From an uncultured Bacteroides sp. (GTDB lineage: Bacteria > Bacteroidota > Bacteroidia > Bacteroidales > Bacteroidaceae), in the NCBI GenBank assembly GCA_949300425.1, contig CASGED010000079.1:1-59686 (forward strand): a stretch of 59,686 bases of DNA, written 5' to 3'. The position numbers and the translations under genes were made by a program. Within the stretch, counting starts at the first letter, position 1. Each line of letters opens with the position of its first letter. Shown here piece by piece: positions 16,316 to 25,930 of the stretch. Under the pieces are notes generated by a model. The model searched no databases. It was not told the origin of the DNA and saw only the letters and a list, made by a program, of their open reading frames with translations.

Positions 16316-16849
16316 TCACTTCAATTGTTTGAACAAGTCCCAAATCACAATCCCCGCGGTAACGGACACGTTGAGTGAATGCTTGGTGCCGTATTGAGGA
16401 ATTTCAATGCACCCGTCGCTATGGTCAATCACCTCTTGCTGAACACCTTTCACCTCGTTGCCCAACACCACCGCATAACGTTTGCCGTGCTCTAACTTCA
16501 AGTCTTCCAACATGATACTATTCTCAGCTTGTTCCACGGAATAAACCACATACCCTTCCCGATGCAAGTTATCAACCGCTTCAACCGCGTTATTCACATA
16601 TTTCCAATCTACGGTGAATTCAGCACCCAAAGCCGTTTTATGCATTTCGGGATGCGGAGGAGTGGCCGTAATACCACACAAATAGATACATTCGATGCGA
16701 AAAGCGTCGGACGTGCGAAATACCGAACCGATGTTATGCAAGCTCCGGATATTATCCAATACCACCACTAAAGGAAGTTTCTCGGCTTTCTTAAACTCCT
16801 CAGCACTAATACGATGCAATTCGGTTATCTTTAGTTTGCGATGCTCCAT
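16316..16849 (-). CDS. SpoU/TrmH-family RNA 2'-O-methyltransferase
   Basis: Small SPOUT-class methyltransferase of 177 residues that uses SAM to methylate a ribose in tRNA or rRNA. Motif 1 is LDNIRSLHNIGSVFRTSDAF (residues 31-50), motif 2 is VVLGNEVKGV, and motif 3 is IPQYGTKHSLNVSVTAGI, which forms the trefoil knot cofactor site. It lacks the extra substrate-binding domain of larger TrmH/RlmB enzymes. Target nucleotide cannot be read from the sequence. Monocistronic. Confidence 0.9.
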   Translation of the reverse strand: MEHRKLKITELHRISAEEFKKAEKLPLVVVLDNIRSLHNIGSVFRTSDAFRIECIYLCGITATPPHPEMHKTALGAEFTVDWKYVNNAVEAVDNLHREGYVVYSVEQAENSIMLEDLKLEHGKRYAVVLGNEVKGVQQEVIDHSDGCIEIPQYGTKHSLNVSVTAGIVIWDLFKQLK

Positions 16850-17343
16850 TTTAAATGATAATTTAATGTGCTAAATTCCCATTTCTCTAACTATCCGCAA
16901 AGATACATTTTTCCGTTCAAATACCGGTGAATAACCGTTGGAAACCTGTCGATAGTGAAAGAAAAGAAAATGAAAAATAAAACTTGCGATTCTCAAAATA
17001 ATCTATATGCAAATCCTCTTATAAGTCTTGCAAAATAACAAGCCTTTATTTTCAAAACCAACTTAAACACATTTTTCAACCCAATGAACAAGGTTTATCG
17101 GACGAAAGTTATTAACTTTGCACTTTATCAACAGAATGTGAATGCTGAAATAGAAAGAGCTTATTATCAATAGTTAGACCGAAAAAACATCCGTTGATAA
17201 ACTATTGATAAACCCAAGCAAAACATTAATAACTTAACCGCCAAACAATGTGGCTGTTTTTTCTTCACGTTATTAACCGACTATTATCAGCACCATAGGG
17301 GATTTTTTAAAAGAAGAGAAATAAATAACATATTTATGAGTTT
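16850..17343. other. 494-bp AT-rich intergenic region upstream of nadA
   Basis: No open reading frame of note. It holds a -7 box TAACTTTG at 17113-17120, and downstream a cluster of four TTATCAA-type 9-mers (17125-17133, 17164-17172, and inverted at 17192-17200 and 17203-17211). The predicted nadA leader is therefore over 200 nt. Confidence 0.5.
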
Positions 17344-18282
17344 ATGGAAAATCTGGTTGAAGCTATCAAGCAACTGAAGAAAGAAAAGAATGCGCTTATC
17401 ATGGGCCACTATTACCAACGGGCCGAAATACAGGACGTGGCCGACTACATAGGCGATAGCCTGGCACTGGCTCAACAGGCTGCCCGGACAGAAGCCGATG
17501 TCATCGTGATGTGCGGTGTGCACTTTATGGGGGAAACCGCCAAAGTGCTTTGTCCTGAGAAAAAGGTATTGGTGCCCGATATGCAGGCGGGTTGTTCATT
17601 GGCCGATAGTTGTCCGGCCGATGCGTTCGGGCAATTCATAAAAGAGCATCCGGGATATACAGTCTTGTCGTACGTTAATACCACGGCGGCCGTAAAGGCA
17701 TTGACCGATGTGGTGGTGACTTCTTCAAACGCCCGCCAGATAGTGGAAAGTTTTCCTCGTGAGGAAAAGATTATTTTCGGACCGGATAGAAACTTAGGGA
17801 GCTATATTAATGCCGTAACCGGACGTAATATGTTGTTGTGGAACGGAGCGTGTCATGTACATGAGCAATTCTCCGTGGAAAAGATTGCAGCGTTGAAGGA
17901 ACAGCATCCCGAAGCCTTGGTATTGGCCCATCCCGAATGTAAGCAAGCCGTATTGGCGCAAGCCGATGTGGTAGGCTCTACGGCAGCCCTCTTGAAATAT
18001 GCCGTTGCCCATCCGGAAAAGACCTATATTGTAGCTACTGAATCGGGTATTCTGCACGAAATGCGTAAGCGTTGTCCGCAAACCAACTTCATCCCTGCCC
18101 CACCCTCTACCGGTGCCCATGCGTGCAACGAATGCAACTACATGCGCTTGAATACATTGGAGAAACTTTACCAATGCCTGAAGGACGAGTCTCCCGAAAT
18201 AACCGTTGACCCCGCGATAGCCGCCAAGGCCGTGAAGCCCATCCAGCGCATGCTGGAGATTTCGGCTCAGTTGGGGCTTTAA
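17344..18282 (+). CDS. nadA: Quinolinate synthase A
   Basis: Cytoplasmic [4Fe-4S] enzyme of 312 residues that condenses iminoaspartate with dihydroxyacetone phosphate to quinolinate in NAD synthesis. Cluster cysteines correspond to C84 (DMQAGCSLADSC), C170 (WNGACHVHEQF) and one in ACNECNYMRLNTLEKL (C261 or C264). The N-terminal ALIMGHYYQRAEIQDVADYI and the substrate motif PPSTGAHAC are hallmarks. Length fits the short class of NadA. nadB and nadC are not adjacent. The ATG at 17336 is out of frame. The long AT-rich leader may carry regulation. Confidence 0.97.
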   Translation: MENLVEAIKQLKKEKNALIMGHYYQRAEIQDVADYIGDSLALAQQAARTEADVIVMCGVHFMGETAKVLCPEKKVLVPDMQAGCSLADSCPADAFGQFIKEHPGYTVLSYVNTTAAVKALTDVVVTSSNARQIVESFPREEKIIFGPDRNLGSYINAVTGRNMLLWNGACHVHEQFSVEKIAALKEQHPEALVLAHPECKQAVLAQADVVGSTAALLKYAVAHPEKTYIVATESGILHEMRKRCPQTNFIPAPPSTGAHACNECNYMRLNTLEKLYQCLKDESPEITVDPAIAAKAVKPIQRMLEISAQLGL

Positions 18283-18693
18283 TCTTCTTCCCAAATCTTC
18301 TATAGAGATAACCTCAGTACTTCTATAGAAGTATTGAAGTCCTCTCTATAGAAGTACTGGAGTCCTTTCTATAGAAGTACTGATATATCGGATATTTATA
18401 GGTTTCTTTTTAAGAATAAGGTATTTTTCCGGTTGTATATCGAATTGTATATTACCGGCATGCTTTTTTTACCCTATTTTTTTCTATCTTTGGAAAGTTA
18501 AAAAATAGGAACGCACTATCGGATGATGATTCTATTAAAAAATAAAAATATTTTTATGATTTTGATTTATGAAAACAATAAAAATTTTATTTTTGTAGAA
18601 TCAGAATTATTTATCTGTGTGTCGTAATGACAAGTATGGATGGCGGGAGAGAATAAAAATAAATATTGGCAACCTTAAATTACAAAATAAACA
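18283..18693. other. 411-bp intergenic region between nadA and the LruC gene
   Basis: Contains the 23-bp repeats, a -7 box TATCTTTG at 18485-18492 and a very AT-rich stretch with a second candidate TATTTTTG near 18590. The leader of the LruC gene is 100-200 nt. No small gene is supported. Confidence 0.5.
18300..18391 (+). repeat. Four tandem 23-bp repeats downstream of nadA
   Basis: Units start at 18300, 18323, 18346 and 18369, each beginning CTATAGA; the middle two read CTATAGAAGTATTGAAGTCC and CTATAGAAGTACTGGAGTCC plus three bases. The junction makes a perfect palindrome ACTTCTATAGAAGT at 18319-18332. First and last units are diverged at their ends. Confidence 0.75.
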
Positions 18694-20379
18694 ATGAAAA
18701 AGAGTTTCTTAATGGTATTTGTGGCAGGAGGGTTGTTCATGACTTCGTGTACGGAAGATGCTTATAATCCGGATCGTATAAAGGAAGACTATGAGCAAAA
18801 CTTCGTAGACCTGTTTGGAGAGATTAATCCCAATCAGGATTGGAATGTGGCCGAACTGAAGTCTGTAACCGTGGAGCCGGGTAATAGTACGGAAGTGGAA
18901 ATCTATGCTAAAGGTACCTACGCTTATCAGTTGGTGGGTAATTATAAGAGTGTATCCGGCAAACAGACATTGAAGTTTGATGCTCCTGAAAATCTGAATG
19001 ATTTCATAGTATTGGCAGATGGAAAAGCTAAGTTTGTGAAAAACGGAGACGAAGTTAGTTTTACGGACGATGCTGTTACAAGAACGTATTATGAGGATGT
19101 AGAAGGCGTTTGGAGTGAAACTTCCAGTTACAAAGAATTTGAGTGGAATGAAGTAAAATCCTTTATTAAAACGCTTGAAGAGGGAGAAGATAATACCGGA
19201 AGTGGTGTTCCTGTTAATTTTGATTATGTGGCAGGAGAAGAACCTATTACCATTTATCCTATTTATTGGAATGCTCATTATTATCATAGAATAGGAATTT
19301 ATATTAAGGGTGAAGATGGAAAGATAAAAGCTGAACATCTTATTTATCGAGATAAAATGGGAGATGAACTGCAGCAATATAATAGAAATACTAATTGGTG
19401 GGGGAATAATAAATGGTATTGGCAAGATGCTTCAGGAAATGAAAGTGTTTCCTTTAATGGGTATAAAGGAGGTAGAATCCGTTCCAAAGGCTTTACTATT
19501 GATTTGCCGGAAGGAACGGTGTATGGTTTCTATATAGAAGTTTCAAAAAATATACCTATATGGGATAGTTATAATGATGGGAAATACTATACAAATGCTT
19601 CATTAAATAATCCCGCTCAAAATATGGCTTCTTCTTTTAAGCAAAATGGAGATGAATATACCTATTTAGGTTTTGATGATGATAGTAAAGGAGATCATGA
19701 TTTGAATGACTTGATGTTTATAGCAGATCCTGAGCCTGAAATTATAGATTATGAACCTGTACCGGATCCGGATGATCCCGAACCAGATCCTGAACCAAAT
19801 CCTGAACCTGAACCGGAATCTCCTTCCACTTGGACTATCGCCGTTGAAGACTTAGGAAATACGGATGACTATGACTTCAATGATATAGTATTTACCATAA
19901 AACATGTGGCTGGAACAGAAGTAGCTACGATTACTCCACTTGCCGCAGGTGGTTCATTGGAAACTTATTTATGCTATACGGATGGAGAGGGAGAGTATCA
20001 TGAAAAGGAATTCCACTCATTTTTTGGCGTTGATGGACCTGGTTCAGATGGTACTTATCCGTTGATTAATACACAGTCTGTTAATTATTCGGCTTCATCT
20101 TTCGAAATAAAAGTTGATAAAGATTTTTCTGTAGCTGAGAAAATGGGTGGTTTTACTATAAAAGTAGTGAACAATCAGACGCAATCTACTGTGGTTATTG
20201 CGGCTCCGGATGCAGGCGCTGCTCCTCAGATGATTTGCGTACCGTCCGGTTGGCAATGGCCTGTAGAACGAGTGAATATAAATGATGCTTATCCTGGTTT
20301 TAGCACGTGGATAAATGATCCTACTCAAGTAGACTGGTATAAAAATCCTGTAAACGGACAGGTAATGGGAGTAAATTAA
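18694..20379 (+). CDS. LruC/DUF4842 domain surface lipoprotein
   Basis: Lipoprotein of 561 residues with signal MKKSFLMVFVAGGLFMTSC (lipobox Cys19). After a variable N-terminal domain there are two acidic calcium-type motifs, FDDDSKGDHDLNDLMF (about residue 328) and DLGNTDDYDFNDIVF (about residue 386), separated by a Pro-Glu-Asp linker built of DPEP-like repeats. The C-terminal domain with WQWPVERVNINDAYPGFSTW and a final NPVNGQVMG fits DUF4842/LruC. Such proteins are found on Bacteroidetes surfaces; ligand unknown. It is monocistronic and ends at a strong terminator. Lower GC content than its neighbours. Confidence 0.85.
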   Translation: MKKSFLMVFVAGGLFMTSCTEDAYNPDRIKEDYEQNFVDLFGEINPNQDWNVAELKSVTVEPGNSTEVEIYAKGTYAYQLVGNYKSVSGKQTLKFDAPENLNDFIVLADGKAKFVKNGDEVSFTDDAVTRTYYEDVEGVWSETSSYKEFEWNEVKSFIKTLEEGEDNTGSGVPVNFDYVAGEEPITIYPIYWNAHYYHRIGIYIKGEDGKIKAEHLIYRDKMGDELQQYNRNTNWWGNNKWYWQDASGNESVSFNGYKGGRIRSKGFTIDLPEGTVYGFYIEVSKNIPIWDSYNDGKYYTNASLNNPAQNMASSFKQNGDEYTYLGFDDDSKGDHDLNDLMFIADPEPEIIDYEPVPDPDDPEPDPEPNPEPEPESPSTWTIAVEDLGNTDDYDFNDIVFTIKHVAGTEVATITPLAAGGSLETYLCYTDGEGEYHEKEFHSFFGVDGPGSDGTYPLINTQSVNYSASSFEIKVDKDFSVAEKMGGFTIKVVNNQTQSTVVIAAPDAGAAPQMICVPSGWQWPVERVNINDAYPGFSTWINDPTQVDWYKNPVNGQVMGVN

Positions 20380-20392
20380 TTGCATCTATATG

Positions 20393-20448
20393 AAAAGCCC
20401 AAGTATTATTGGATACTTAGTCATTTATCCAATGATACTTGGGCTTTT
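20393..20448. terminator. Strong bidirectional intrinsic terminator
   Basis: Arms AAAAGCCCAAGTAT and ATACTTGGGCTTTT, extended inside by ATTGGATA/TATCCAAT, form a stem of about 22 bp with A/T tracts on both sides. It separates convergent LruC and rdgB genes. Confidence 0.9.
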
Positions 20449-20464
20449 ATCTAATAATACTTTT

Positions 20465-21043
20465 TCAAATAGACTTCAAGAACTTGCAAAGCTTTTCAGT
20501 AGCCTTGGCCCGGTGGCTGATTTTGTTCTTTTCTTCATTTCCCATTTCGGCAAAAGTCTGGTGATAGCCTTCGGGCTGGAAGATGGGGTCATAACCAAAG
20601 CCGGAAGTTCCTTTGTGCACTTTAGTGATTTCTCCTTTTACATTGCCTTCAAACAAATGTTCCTTGCCATCGATGATTAAGGCAAAGACCGTATGGAATT
20701 GCGCTTTGCGGTTCTCCATGTTTTCAAGCTCGTGAAGCAACTTTTTCATGTTAGCCTCGGAATTGTGCGCATCACCGGCATAACGTGCCGAATAGACGCC
20801 CGGAGCACCGTTTAAGGCTTCTACTTCGAGTCCTGTATCATCGGCGAAGCAATTCAAATGATACTTGTCGTAGACATACCTGGCTTTTAGGAGCGCATTT
20901 CCAGCTAAGGTATCAGCCGTTTCAGGAATTTCTTCATGACAATTGATATCTTTCAGGCTGAGAAGTTCTATTTTGTCTCCTAAAATGTCTCTGACTTCTT
21001 CGAGCTTGTGGGCATTGTTGGTGGCAAAAACAAATTTCTTCAT
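20465..21043 (-). CDS. rdgB: dITP/XTP pyrophosphatase (HAM1 family)
   Basis: House-cleaning enzyme of 192 residues that hydrolyses dITP, ITP and XTP to monophosphates, preventing base misincorporation. Motifs: [16 protein letters not shown] (residues 5-20, phosphate binding), [17 protein letters not shown] (catalytic Asp region), and [11 protein letters not shown] with a C-terminal SHRAKA base-recognition segment. Last gene of a leuS-yitT-rdgB run, 16 bp after yitT. Confidence 0.95.
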   Translation of the reverse strand: MKKFVFATNNAHKLEEVRDILGDKIELLSLKDINCHEEIPETADTLAGNALLKARYVYDKYHLNCFADDTGLEVEALNGAPGVYSARYAGDAHNSEANMKKLLHELENMENRKAQFHTVFALIIDGKEHLFEGNVKGEITKVHKGTSGFGYDPIFQPEGYHQTFAEMGNEEKNKISHRAKATEKLCKFLKSI

Positions 21044-21059
21044 TATGATATGTTTTTTA

Positions 21060-21962
21060 TTATTTTACTTTGAGTTTGTCAAATCCTTCTCCATATACAC
21101 CGATGACGGAGCTTTGTGAAATAAAGGCGTTCGGATCAATATCTTTCACCAAACGGAATATTTCCACGGATTGTCGTTTATAGGCTAATACAACCAGTAC
21201 TTTTACATCGTTTTTACTATACCAGCCGGTGCCATTGAGCACTGTGACGCCTCGATGGGTATCTTTAGCGATGTGATCGGCAATCTTTTCGTATTCTTTG
21301 GAGAAAATCAGGAATTGCACCGATTGGCGGGCACTGTTCACCACATAGTCGAGCACGAAACCGATGACGAACAGGGTTACAAAGCCAAATATCACCCGGC
21401 GCCAGTCGTGGAAGATGAAATAGCAAGAACTGATAATCACCACGTCACACGCCATGATCATACGTCCCAACGTTACATCGCGGTATTTGTTGATGATGGC
21501 GGCTATGATGTCTGTTCCGCCTGTGCTACCGTTGCAATTGAATACGACTCCCAAACCAAAGCCGCACATGGTTGCGCCTATCAAGCACGCCATAAAGTCT
21601 TGTCCGGGACCTAATATCTGCGGAGGGATGCCGTCTTCTCCATTGACCAACTTTTGGAAAAACCACAGAAAGAAAGTCAGCATAATGATGGCATACGTGG
21701 TCTTGATGCTGAATTTAGGTCCTAATATCTTGATGGCAAACGTCATTAATACCGCATTGATGAGGAAGTATGACCATTGGATAGGAAATCCCGTGGCATA
21801 GTAGATAATGGCACCTATACCCGTAGTTCCTCCCGTTGTAATCTGGTAGGGAATGAGGAAAGCCGCCCATGCCAGGGAATAACTAATAAGGCCAATGGTG
21901 ATGAAGATATAGTCTTTCAACTCTCTCATCAATGCTGCTTTGGTTGGTTTCGTTATCTGCAT
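21060..21962 (-). CDS. YitT family membrane protein (DUF161 + DUF2179)
   Basis: Inner-membrane protein of 300 residues with five or six hydrophobic segments in residues 15-215, including [20 protein letters not shown] and the repeated glycine-rich [17 protein letters not shown] and [16 protein letters not shown] motifs of the YitT family. The last 80 residues ([20 protein letters not shown]) form the cytoplasmic DUF2179 domain. Transport substrate is not established. Starts 6 bp after leuS. Confidence 0.9.
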   Translation of the reverse strand: MQITKPTKAALMRELKDYIFITIGLISYSLAWAAFLIPYQITTGGTTGIGAIIYYATGFPIQWSYFLINAVLMTFAIKILGPKFSIKTTYAIIMLTFFLWFFQKLVNGEDGIPPQILGPGQDFMACLIGATMCGFGLGVVFNCNGSTGGTDIIAAIINKYRDVTLGRMIMACDVVIISSCYFIFHDWRRVIFGFVTLFVIGFVLDYVVNSARQSVQFLIFSKEYEKIADHIAKDTHRGVTVLNGTGWYSKNDVKVLVVLAYKRQSVEIFRLVKDIDPNAFISQSSVIGVYGEGFDKLKVK

Positions 21963-21968
21963 ATTGAT

Positions 21969-24806
21969 TTATTTTACAACAATATTGATAATCTTTTTCG
22001 GTACGACAATGATTTTAACCACTGATTTTCCCTCCATCCACTTGGTGGAGCGTTCATCAGCCAATACGGCGTCCTGAATGTCTTGCGAAGAAGTTTCTAC
22101 AGGGAATTCTTTGTTGAAGCGTGCCTTCCCGTTGAAGGAGACGGTGTAGTTCACCGAGTTTTCCACTAAGTATTCTTCGTTATAAGCAGGCCATTGCGCA
22201 TCGCACACTGAGCCGGCGTTGCCTAATGTCTCCCACAATTCCTCGCAAATATGGGGAGCAAACGGTGCCAAAGTCACGATGAGCGGATTCAGGATTTCTT
22301 TTTTGCCGCATTTCAAAGCGGCCAGCTCGTTTACGCAAATCATGAAAGCACTGATGCTGGTGTTGTACGAGAAAGTCTCGATGTCGCCTGTTACTTTCTT
22401 GATGAGCTTGTGCAAGGATTTCAGTTCTTCCTTCGTAGCCGGTTCGTCATTGACCAAATACTTGTCCGTGCGGTCATAGAAAAGGCTCCAGAATTTCTTC
22501 AGGAAACGGTGTACGCCATCAATGCCGTTCGTGTCCCAAGGTTTGGATTGCTCTACCGGGCCAAGGAACATCTCGTACATGCGCAACGTGTCGGCGCCGT
22601 ATTTTTCTACAATCATGTCTGGATTGACTACGTTGTACATGGATTTCGACATCTTTTCAACCGCCCATCCGCAGATGTATTTACCGTCTTCGAGGATAAA
22701 TTCGGCCGTGGCATATTCGGGACGCCAAGCCTTGAAAGCTTCAATGTCCAAGATGTCATTCGACACGATATTGACATCCACGTGGAGTGGGGTAGTGTCG
22801 TATTGGTCTTTCAGGTTGAGCGATACGAAGGTATTGGTGTCTTTGATGCGATAGACAAAGTTACTTCGGCCTTGTATCATGCCTTGGTTCACCAGTTTTT
22901 GGAAAGGTTCTTCCACTACGGAAATACCCAGGTCATGCAAGAATTTATTCCAAAAGCGGGAGTAAATCAAGTGTCCCGTAGCATGTTCCGTACCGCCTAC
23001 GTAAAGGTCGACATTGCGCCAGTATTCATCCGCTTCCTTGCCCACCAAAGCCGTATGATTGTGCGGGTCCATGTAGCGTAAATAATAAGCGCTGGAGCCT
23101 GCAAAGCCCGGCATGGTGTTCAGTTCGAGCGGGAAGATAGTTACATTGTCTATCTTTGTATTGTCTGTCACACAATTGTTTGCCATGTCCCATGCCCAAC
23201 GGGTAGCGTGTCCTAAAGGAGGTTCGCCCGTTTCGGTAGGCAGGAACTTGTCTACTTCAGGCAATTCGAGAGGCAGGCAACCTTCGGGTATCATGTAAGG
23301 CATGTTTTCTTTATAGTAAACAGGGAAGGGTTCGCCCCAATAACGTTGGCGGCTGAAGATGGCGTCGCGCAAGCGGTAGTTCACTTTCACCCGACCCAAA
23401 CCATGCTCTTTCACGTATTTTTTTGTGGCGGCGATAGCTTCTTTAATGGTCAATCCATTCAGATTTAAATCGCAATAAGGAGTGACACCCGCTTTAGGAG
23501 AATTGCATACAATGCCTTCTTTGGCATCGAAACTCTCTTCGCTCACGTCGCAACCTTCTACAAGGGGCACAATGGGTAGGTTGAAGTGTTTGGCAAAAGC
23601 ATAGTCACGGCTATCATGGGCAGGAACGGCCATGATGGCACCTGTGCCATATCCGGCCAATACATAGTCACTTACCCAAATAGGCACGGCTTCACCTGTG
23701 AAAGGATTAATGGCGTAAGAACCTGTAAATACGCCTGTTACGCTACGGTCGCTGATGCGTTCGCGTTCGGTGCGTTTCTTGGTGCGGTCTAAGTAAGCGT
23801 CTACTTCTGCTTTTTGTCCAGGCGTAGTTACTTGAGTAACCAATTCGCTTTCAGGCGCCAACACCATGAATGTCACGCCAAACATCGTATCGGCGCGGGT
23901 GGTGAAGATGGTGAACTCCAAATCGCTGTCTTTCACCTTGAATTGCACTTCGGCACCTTCTGAGCGGCCTATCCAGTTGCGTTGCGTTTCCTTCAGGGAG
24001 TCTGTCCATTGAATGGTGTCGAGTCCGTCCAAGAGACGTTGTGCGTAAGCCGATACGCGCAAGCACCATTGACGCATCTTCTTTTGCACTACGGGATAAC
24101 CTCCGCGTTCTGACACTCCGTCCACTACCTCATCATTGGCCAGCACCGTGCCCAGTTGCGGACACCAATTCACCATCGTTTCGCCTAAGTAAGCGATGCG
24201 GTAGTTCATCAGGATTTCTTGTTGCTCTTTCTCACTCTTGGCATTCCATTCTTCGGCCGTGAAACAAAGTTCTTCGGAGCAGGCGGCATTGAGACCCTGA
24301 GTGCCTGTCTTTGCGAAACTTTGTACCAGCTCTTCTATGGGGCGGGCCTGTTGGCAGCCATTGTCATAATAGCTGTTGAACATTTTTTGGAAAGCCCATT
24401 GTGTCCAATGATAATATTCCGGGTCGCAGGTGCGTATCTCACGGTTCCAATCGAAGGAGAAACCTATTTTGTCCAGTTGTTCGCGATAGCGGTTGATGTT
24501 GTTTACGGTCGTAATGGCAGGGTGTTGTCCGGTTTGAATGGCATATTGTTCGGCAGGCAATCCGTAAGCGTCATATCCCATGGGATTCAACACGTTGAAG
24601 CCTTGCAGGCGTTTGTAGCGTGCGTAGATGTCACTGGCGATGTAGCCGAGCGGGTGTCCCACGTGCAGACCGGCGCCGCTGGGGTAGGGGAACATGTTCA
24701 GTACGTAGTATTTCTGTTTGCTTGGATCTTCCTTCACCTGATAGGTTTTATTCTCTACCCATCGTTTTTGCCATTTCTTTTCAATCTCCCTGAAATTGTA
24801 CTCCAT
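21969..24806 (-). CDS. leuS: Leucyl-tRNA synthetase
   Basis: Class I aminoacyl-tRNA synthetase of 945 residues. HIGH motif as HVGH at residues 48-51 ([16 protein letters not shown]); KMSKS motif in [15 protein letters not shown]. The CP1 editing domain is present between them, with [14 protein letters not shown] and a [15 protein letters not shown] segment carrying the usual threonine-rich and Asp editing residues. An insertion before KMSKS contains the [17 protein letters not shown] stretch typical of Bacteroidetes LeuRS. Anticodon-binding and C-terminal domains are complete. First gene of the operon. Confidence 0.98.
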   Translation of the reverse strand: MEYNFREIEKKWQKRWVENKTYQVKEDPSKQKYYVLNMFPYPSGAGLHVGHPLGYIASDIYARYKRLQGFNVLNPMGYDAYGLPAEQYAIQTGQHPAITTVNNINRYREQLDKIGFSFDWNREIRTCDPEYYHWTQWAFQKMFNSYYDNGCQQARPIEELVQSFAKTGTQGLNAACSEELCFTAEEWNAKSEKEQQEILMNYRIAYLGETMVNWCPQLGTVLANDEVVDGVSERGGYPVVQKKMRQWCLRVSAYAQRLLDGLDTIQWTDSLKETQRNWIGRSEGAEVQFKVKDSDLEFTIFTTRADTMFGVTFMVLAPESELVTQVTTPGQKAEVDAYLDRTKKRTERERISDRSVTGVFTGSYAINPFTGEAVPIWVSDYVLAGYGTGAIMAVPAHDSRDYAFAKHFNLPIVPLVEGCDVSEESFDAKEGIVCNSPKAGVTPYCDLNLNGLTIKEAIAATKKYVKEHGLGRVKVNYRLRDAIFSRQRYWGEPFPVYYKENMPYMIPEGCLPLELPEVDKFLPTETGEPPLGHATRWAWDMANNCVTDNTKIDNVTIFPLELNTMPGFAGSSAYYLRYMDPHNHTALVGKEADEYWRNVDLYVGGTEHATGHLIYSRFWNKFLHDLGISVVEEPFQKLVNQGMIQGRSNFVYRIKDTNTFVSLNLKDQYDTTPLHVDVNIVSNDILDIEAFKAWRPEYATAEFILEDGKYICGWAVEKMSKSMYNVVNPDMIVEKYGADTLRMYEMFLGPVEQSKPWDTNGIDGVHRFLKKFWSLFYDRTDKYLVNDEPATKEELKSLHKLIKKVTGDIETFSYNTSISAFMICVNELAALKCGKKEILNPLIVTLAPFAPHICEELWETLGNAGSVCDAQWPAYNEEYLVENSVNYTVSFNGKARFNKEFPVETSSQDIQDAVLADERSTKWMEGKSVVKIIVVPKKIINIVVK

Positions 24807-24889
24807 AATTGTGATATACTAACTAAGTTTGTTGATAACGTGTTTATATTCTACCTTCTTCGGTTGATAAGCTTGTTCATAAGCGGTTG

Positions 24890-24897
24890 CAAATTTA
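24890..24897 (-). promoter_or_regulatory. Promoter -7 box of the leuS operon
   Basis: TAAATTTG on the minus strand, 84 bp before the leuS start. No clear -33 box at the right distance. The leader region has three GTTGATAA/GTTCATAA-like repeats of unknown meaning. Confidence 0.4.
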
Positions 24898-24971
24898 CGG
24901 GATTATTTTCAGATTTTCTTCTCCAAGACCTAAAAACATTGTTCGGGAAGCCCATCTAATTCGCTTTTTTG

Positions 24972-24979
24972 TAATTTTG
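24972..24979 (+). promoter_or_regulatory. Promoter -7 box of the EamA transporter gene
   Basis: TAATTTTG 27 bp before ATG 25007. No good -33 match. Confidence 0.45.
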
Positions 24980-25006
24980 CGCCCGAAAAAATAAAAAGTA
25001 CTGTGT

Positions 25007-25930
25007 ATGGATACAGCTAAAATGAAAGGACACCTTGCCATGTTGGCTGCCAATAGCATGTGGGGATGCATGGCTCCGTTGGCTAAATACGTGATGATGG
25101 GCGGTGCGATAAGTTCGTTGGTGATGACTGACTTGCGCGTGTTTGGCGCGATGATTCTTTTTTGGATATTCTCTTTCTTTCGAAAGCCCGAACACGTGGG
25201 GCATAAGGATTTGATGAAACTTTTCGGTGCATCTTTGTTGGCTATCGTGTTCAACCAAGGAAGTTATATCTTCGGGGTAGGACTGACTTCGCCGGTGGAC
25301 GCTTCCATCATCACCACCAGTATGCCTCTGATAGCCATGATATTGGCCGCCATCTTCCTGAAAGAACCCATCACGGGAAAGAAAATCTTAGGGATAGCCG
25401 TAGGTGCTTCGGGTGCTTTGTTGCTGATATTGGGAAGTTCGCAAACGGCGGGTACTTCCGTCAAGGGCGATAATCCTTTGATAGGAGATTTGTTCGTGTT
25501 GTTGGCTCAATGTAGCTATGCGTTTTATTTTGTTTTATTCAAGAATTTTGTGGCCAAATATTCAGCTTTTACCACAATGAAGTGGATGTTTACTTACGCT
25601 TTTATCTGTCTGCTTCCTTTCTCTTATAACGATTTGATTACGACTGATTGGTTGGCGTTGGATGTCGCTTGCATTGCTTCCATTCTTTTTATTGTGGTGG
25701 GAGCTACTTTCTTGTGTTACCTGCTCATTGTGACCGGACAAAAGAATCTGCGCCCTACCGTAGCCGGTATGTACAATTACGTCCAGCCTTTGGTAGCTAC
25801 CATCGTAGCCATTTGTTGGGGGATGGATTCGTTCAATGTTGTAAAGATGCTTTCGGTTGTGCTGATATTCGGAGGTGTTTATCTGGTGACTTCCAGCAAG
25901 AGCCGGGCGGAGATGGAGGCCTGTAATTAG
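25007..25930 (+). CDS. EamA/DMT superfamily transporter
   Basis: Inner-membrane protein of 307 residues with ten predicted transmembrane helices arranged as two EamA repeats (residues about 8-140 and 158-295). Typical signatures are ANSMWGCMAPLAKYVMMGG in the first helix, TSPVDASIITTSMPLIAMIL at the end of repeat one, and NYVQPLVATIVAICWG near the end. Members export amino acids, nucleosides or other metabolites; substrate cannot be deduced. Its stop codon overlaps that of the convergent next gene. Confidence 0.92.
   Translation: MDTAKMKGHLAMLAANSMWGCMAPLAKYVMMGGAISSLVMTDLRVFGAMILFWIFSFFRKPEHVGHKDLMKLFGASLLAIVFNQGSYIFGVGLTSPVDASIITTSMPLIAMILAAIFLKEPITGKKILGIAVGASGALLLILGSSQTAGTSVKGDNPLIGDLFVLLAQCSYAFYFVLFKNFVAKYSAFTTMKWMFTYAFICLLPFSYNDLITTDWLALDVACIASILFIVVGATFLCYLLIVTGQKNLRPTVAGMYNYVQPLVATIVAICWGMDSFNVVKMLSVVLIFGGVYLVTSSKSRAEMEACN

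Noticed and set aside
18300-18391. CRISPR-like array
   Set aside because: The 23-bp repeats are directly adjacent with no spacers, and no cas genes are in the window.
22251-23081. 276-codon frame antisense to leuS
   Set aside because: Shadow of the leucyl-tRNA synthetase gene; no domain or promoter.
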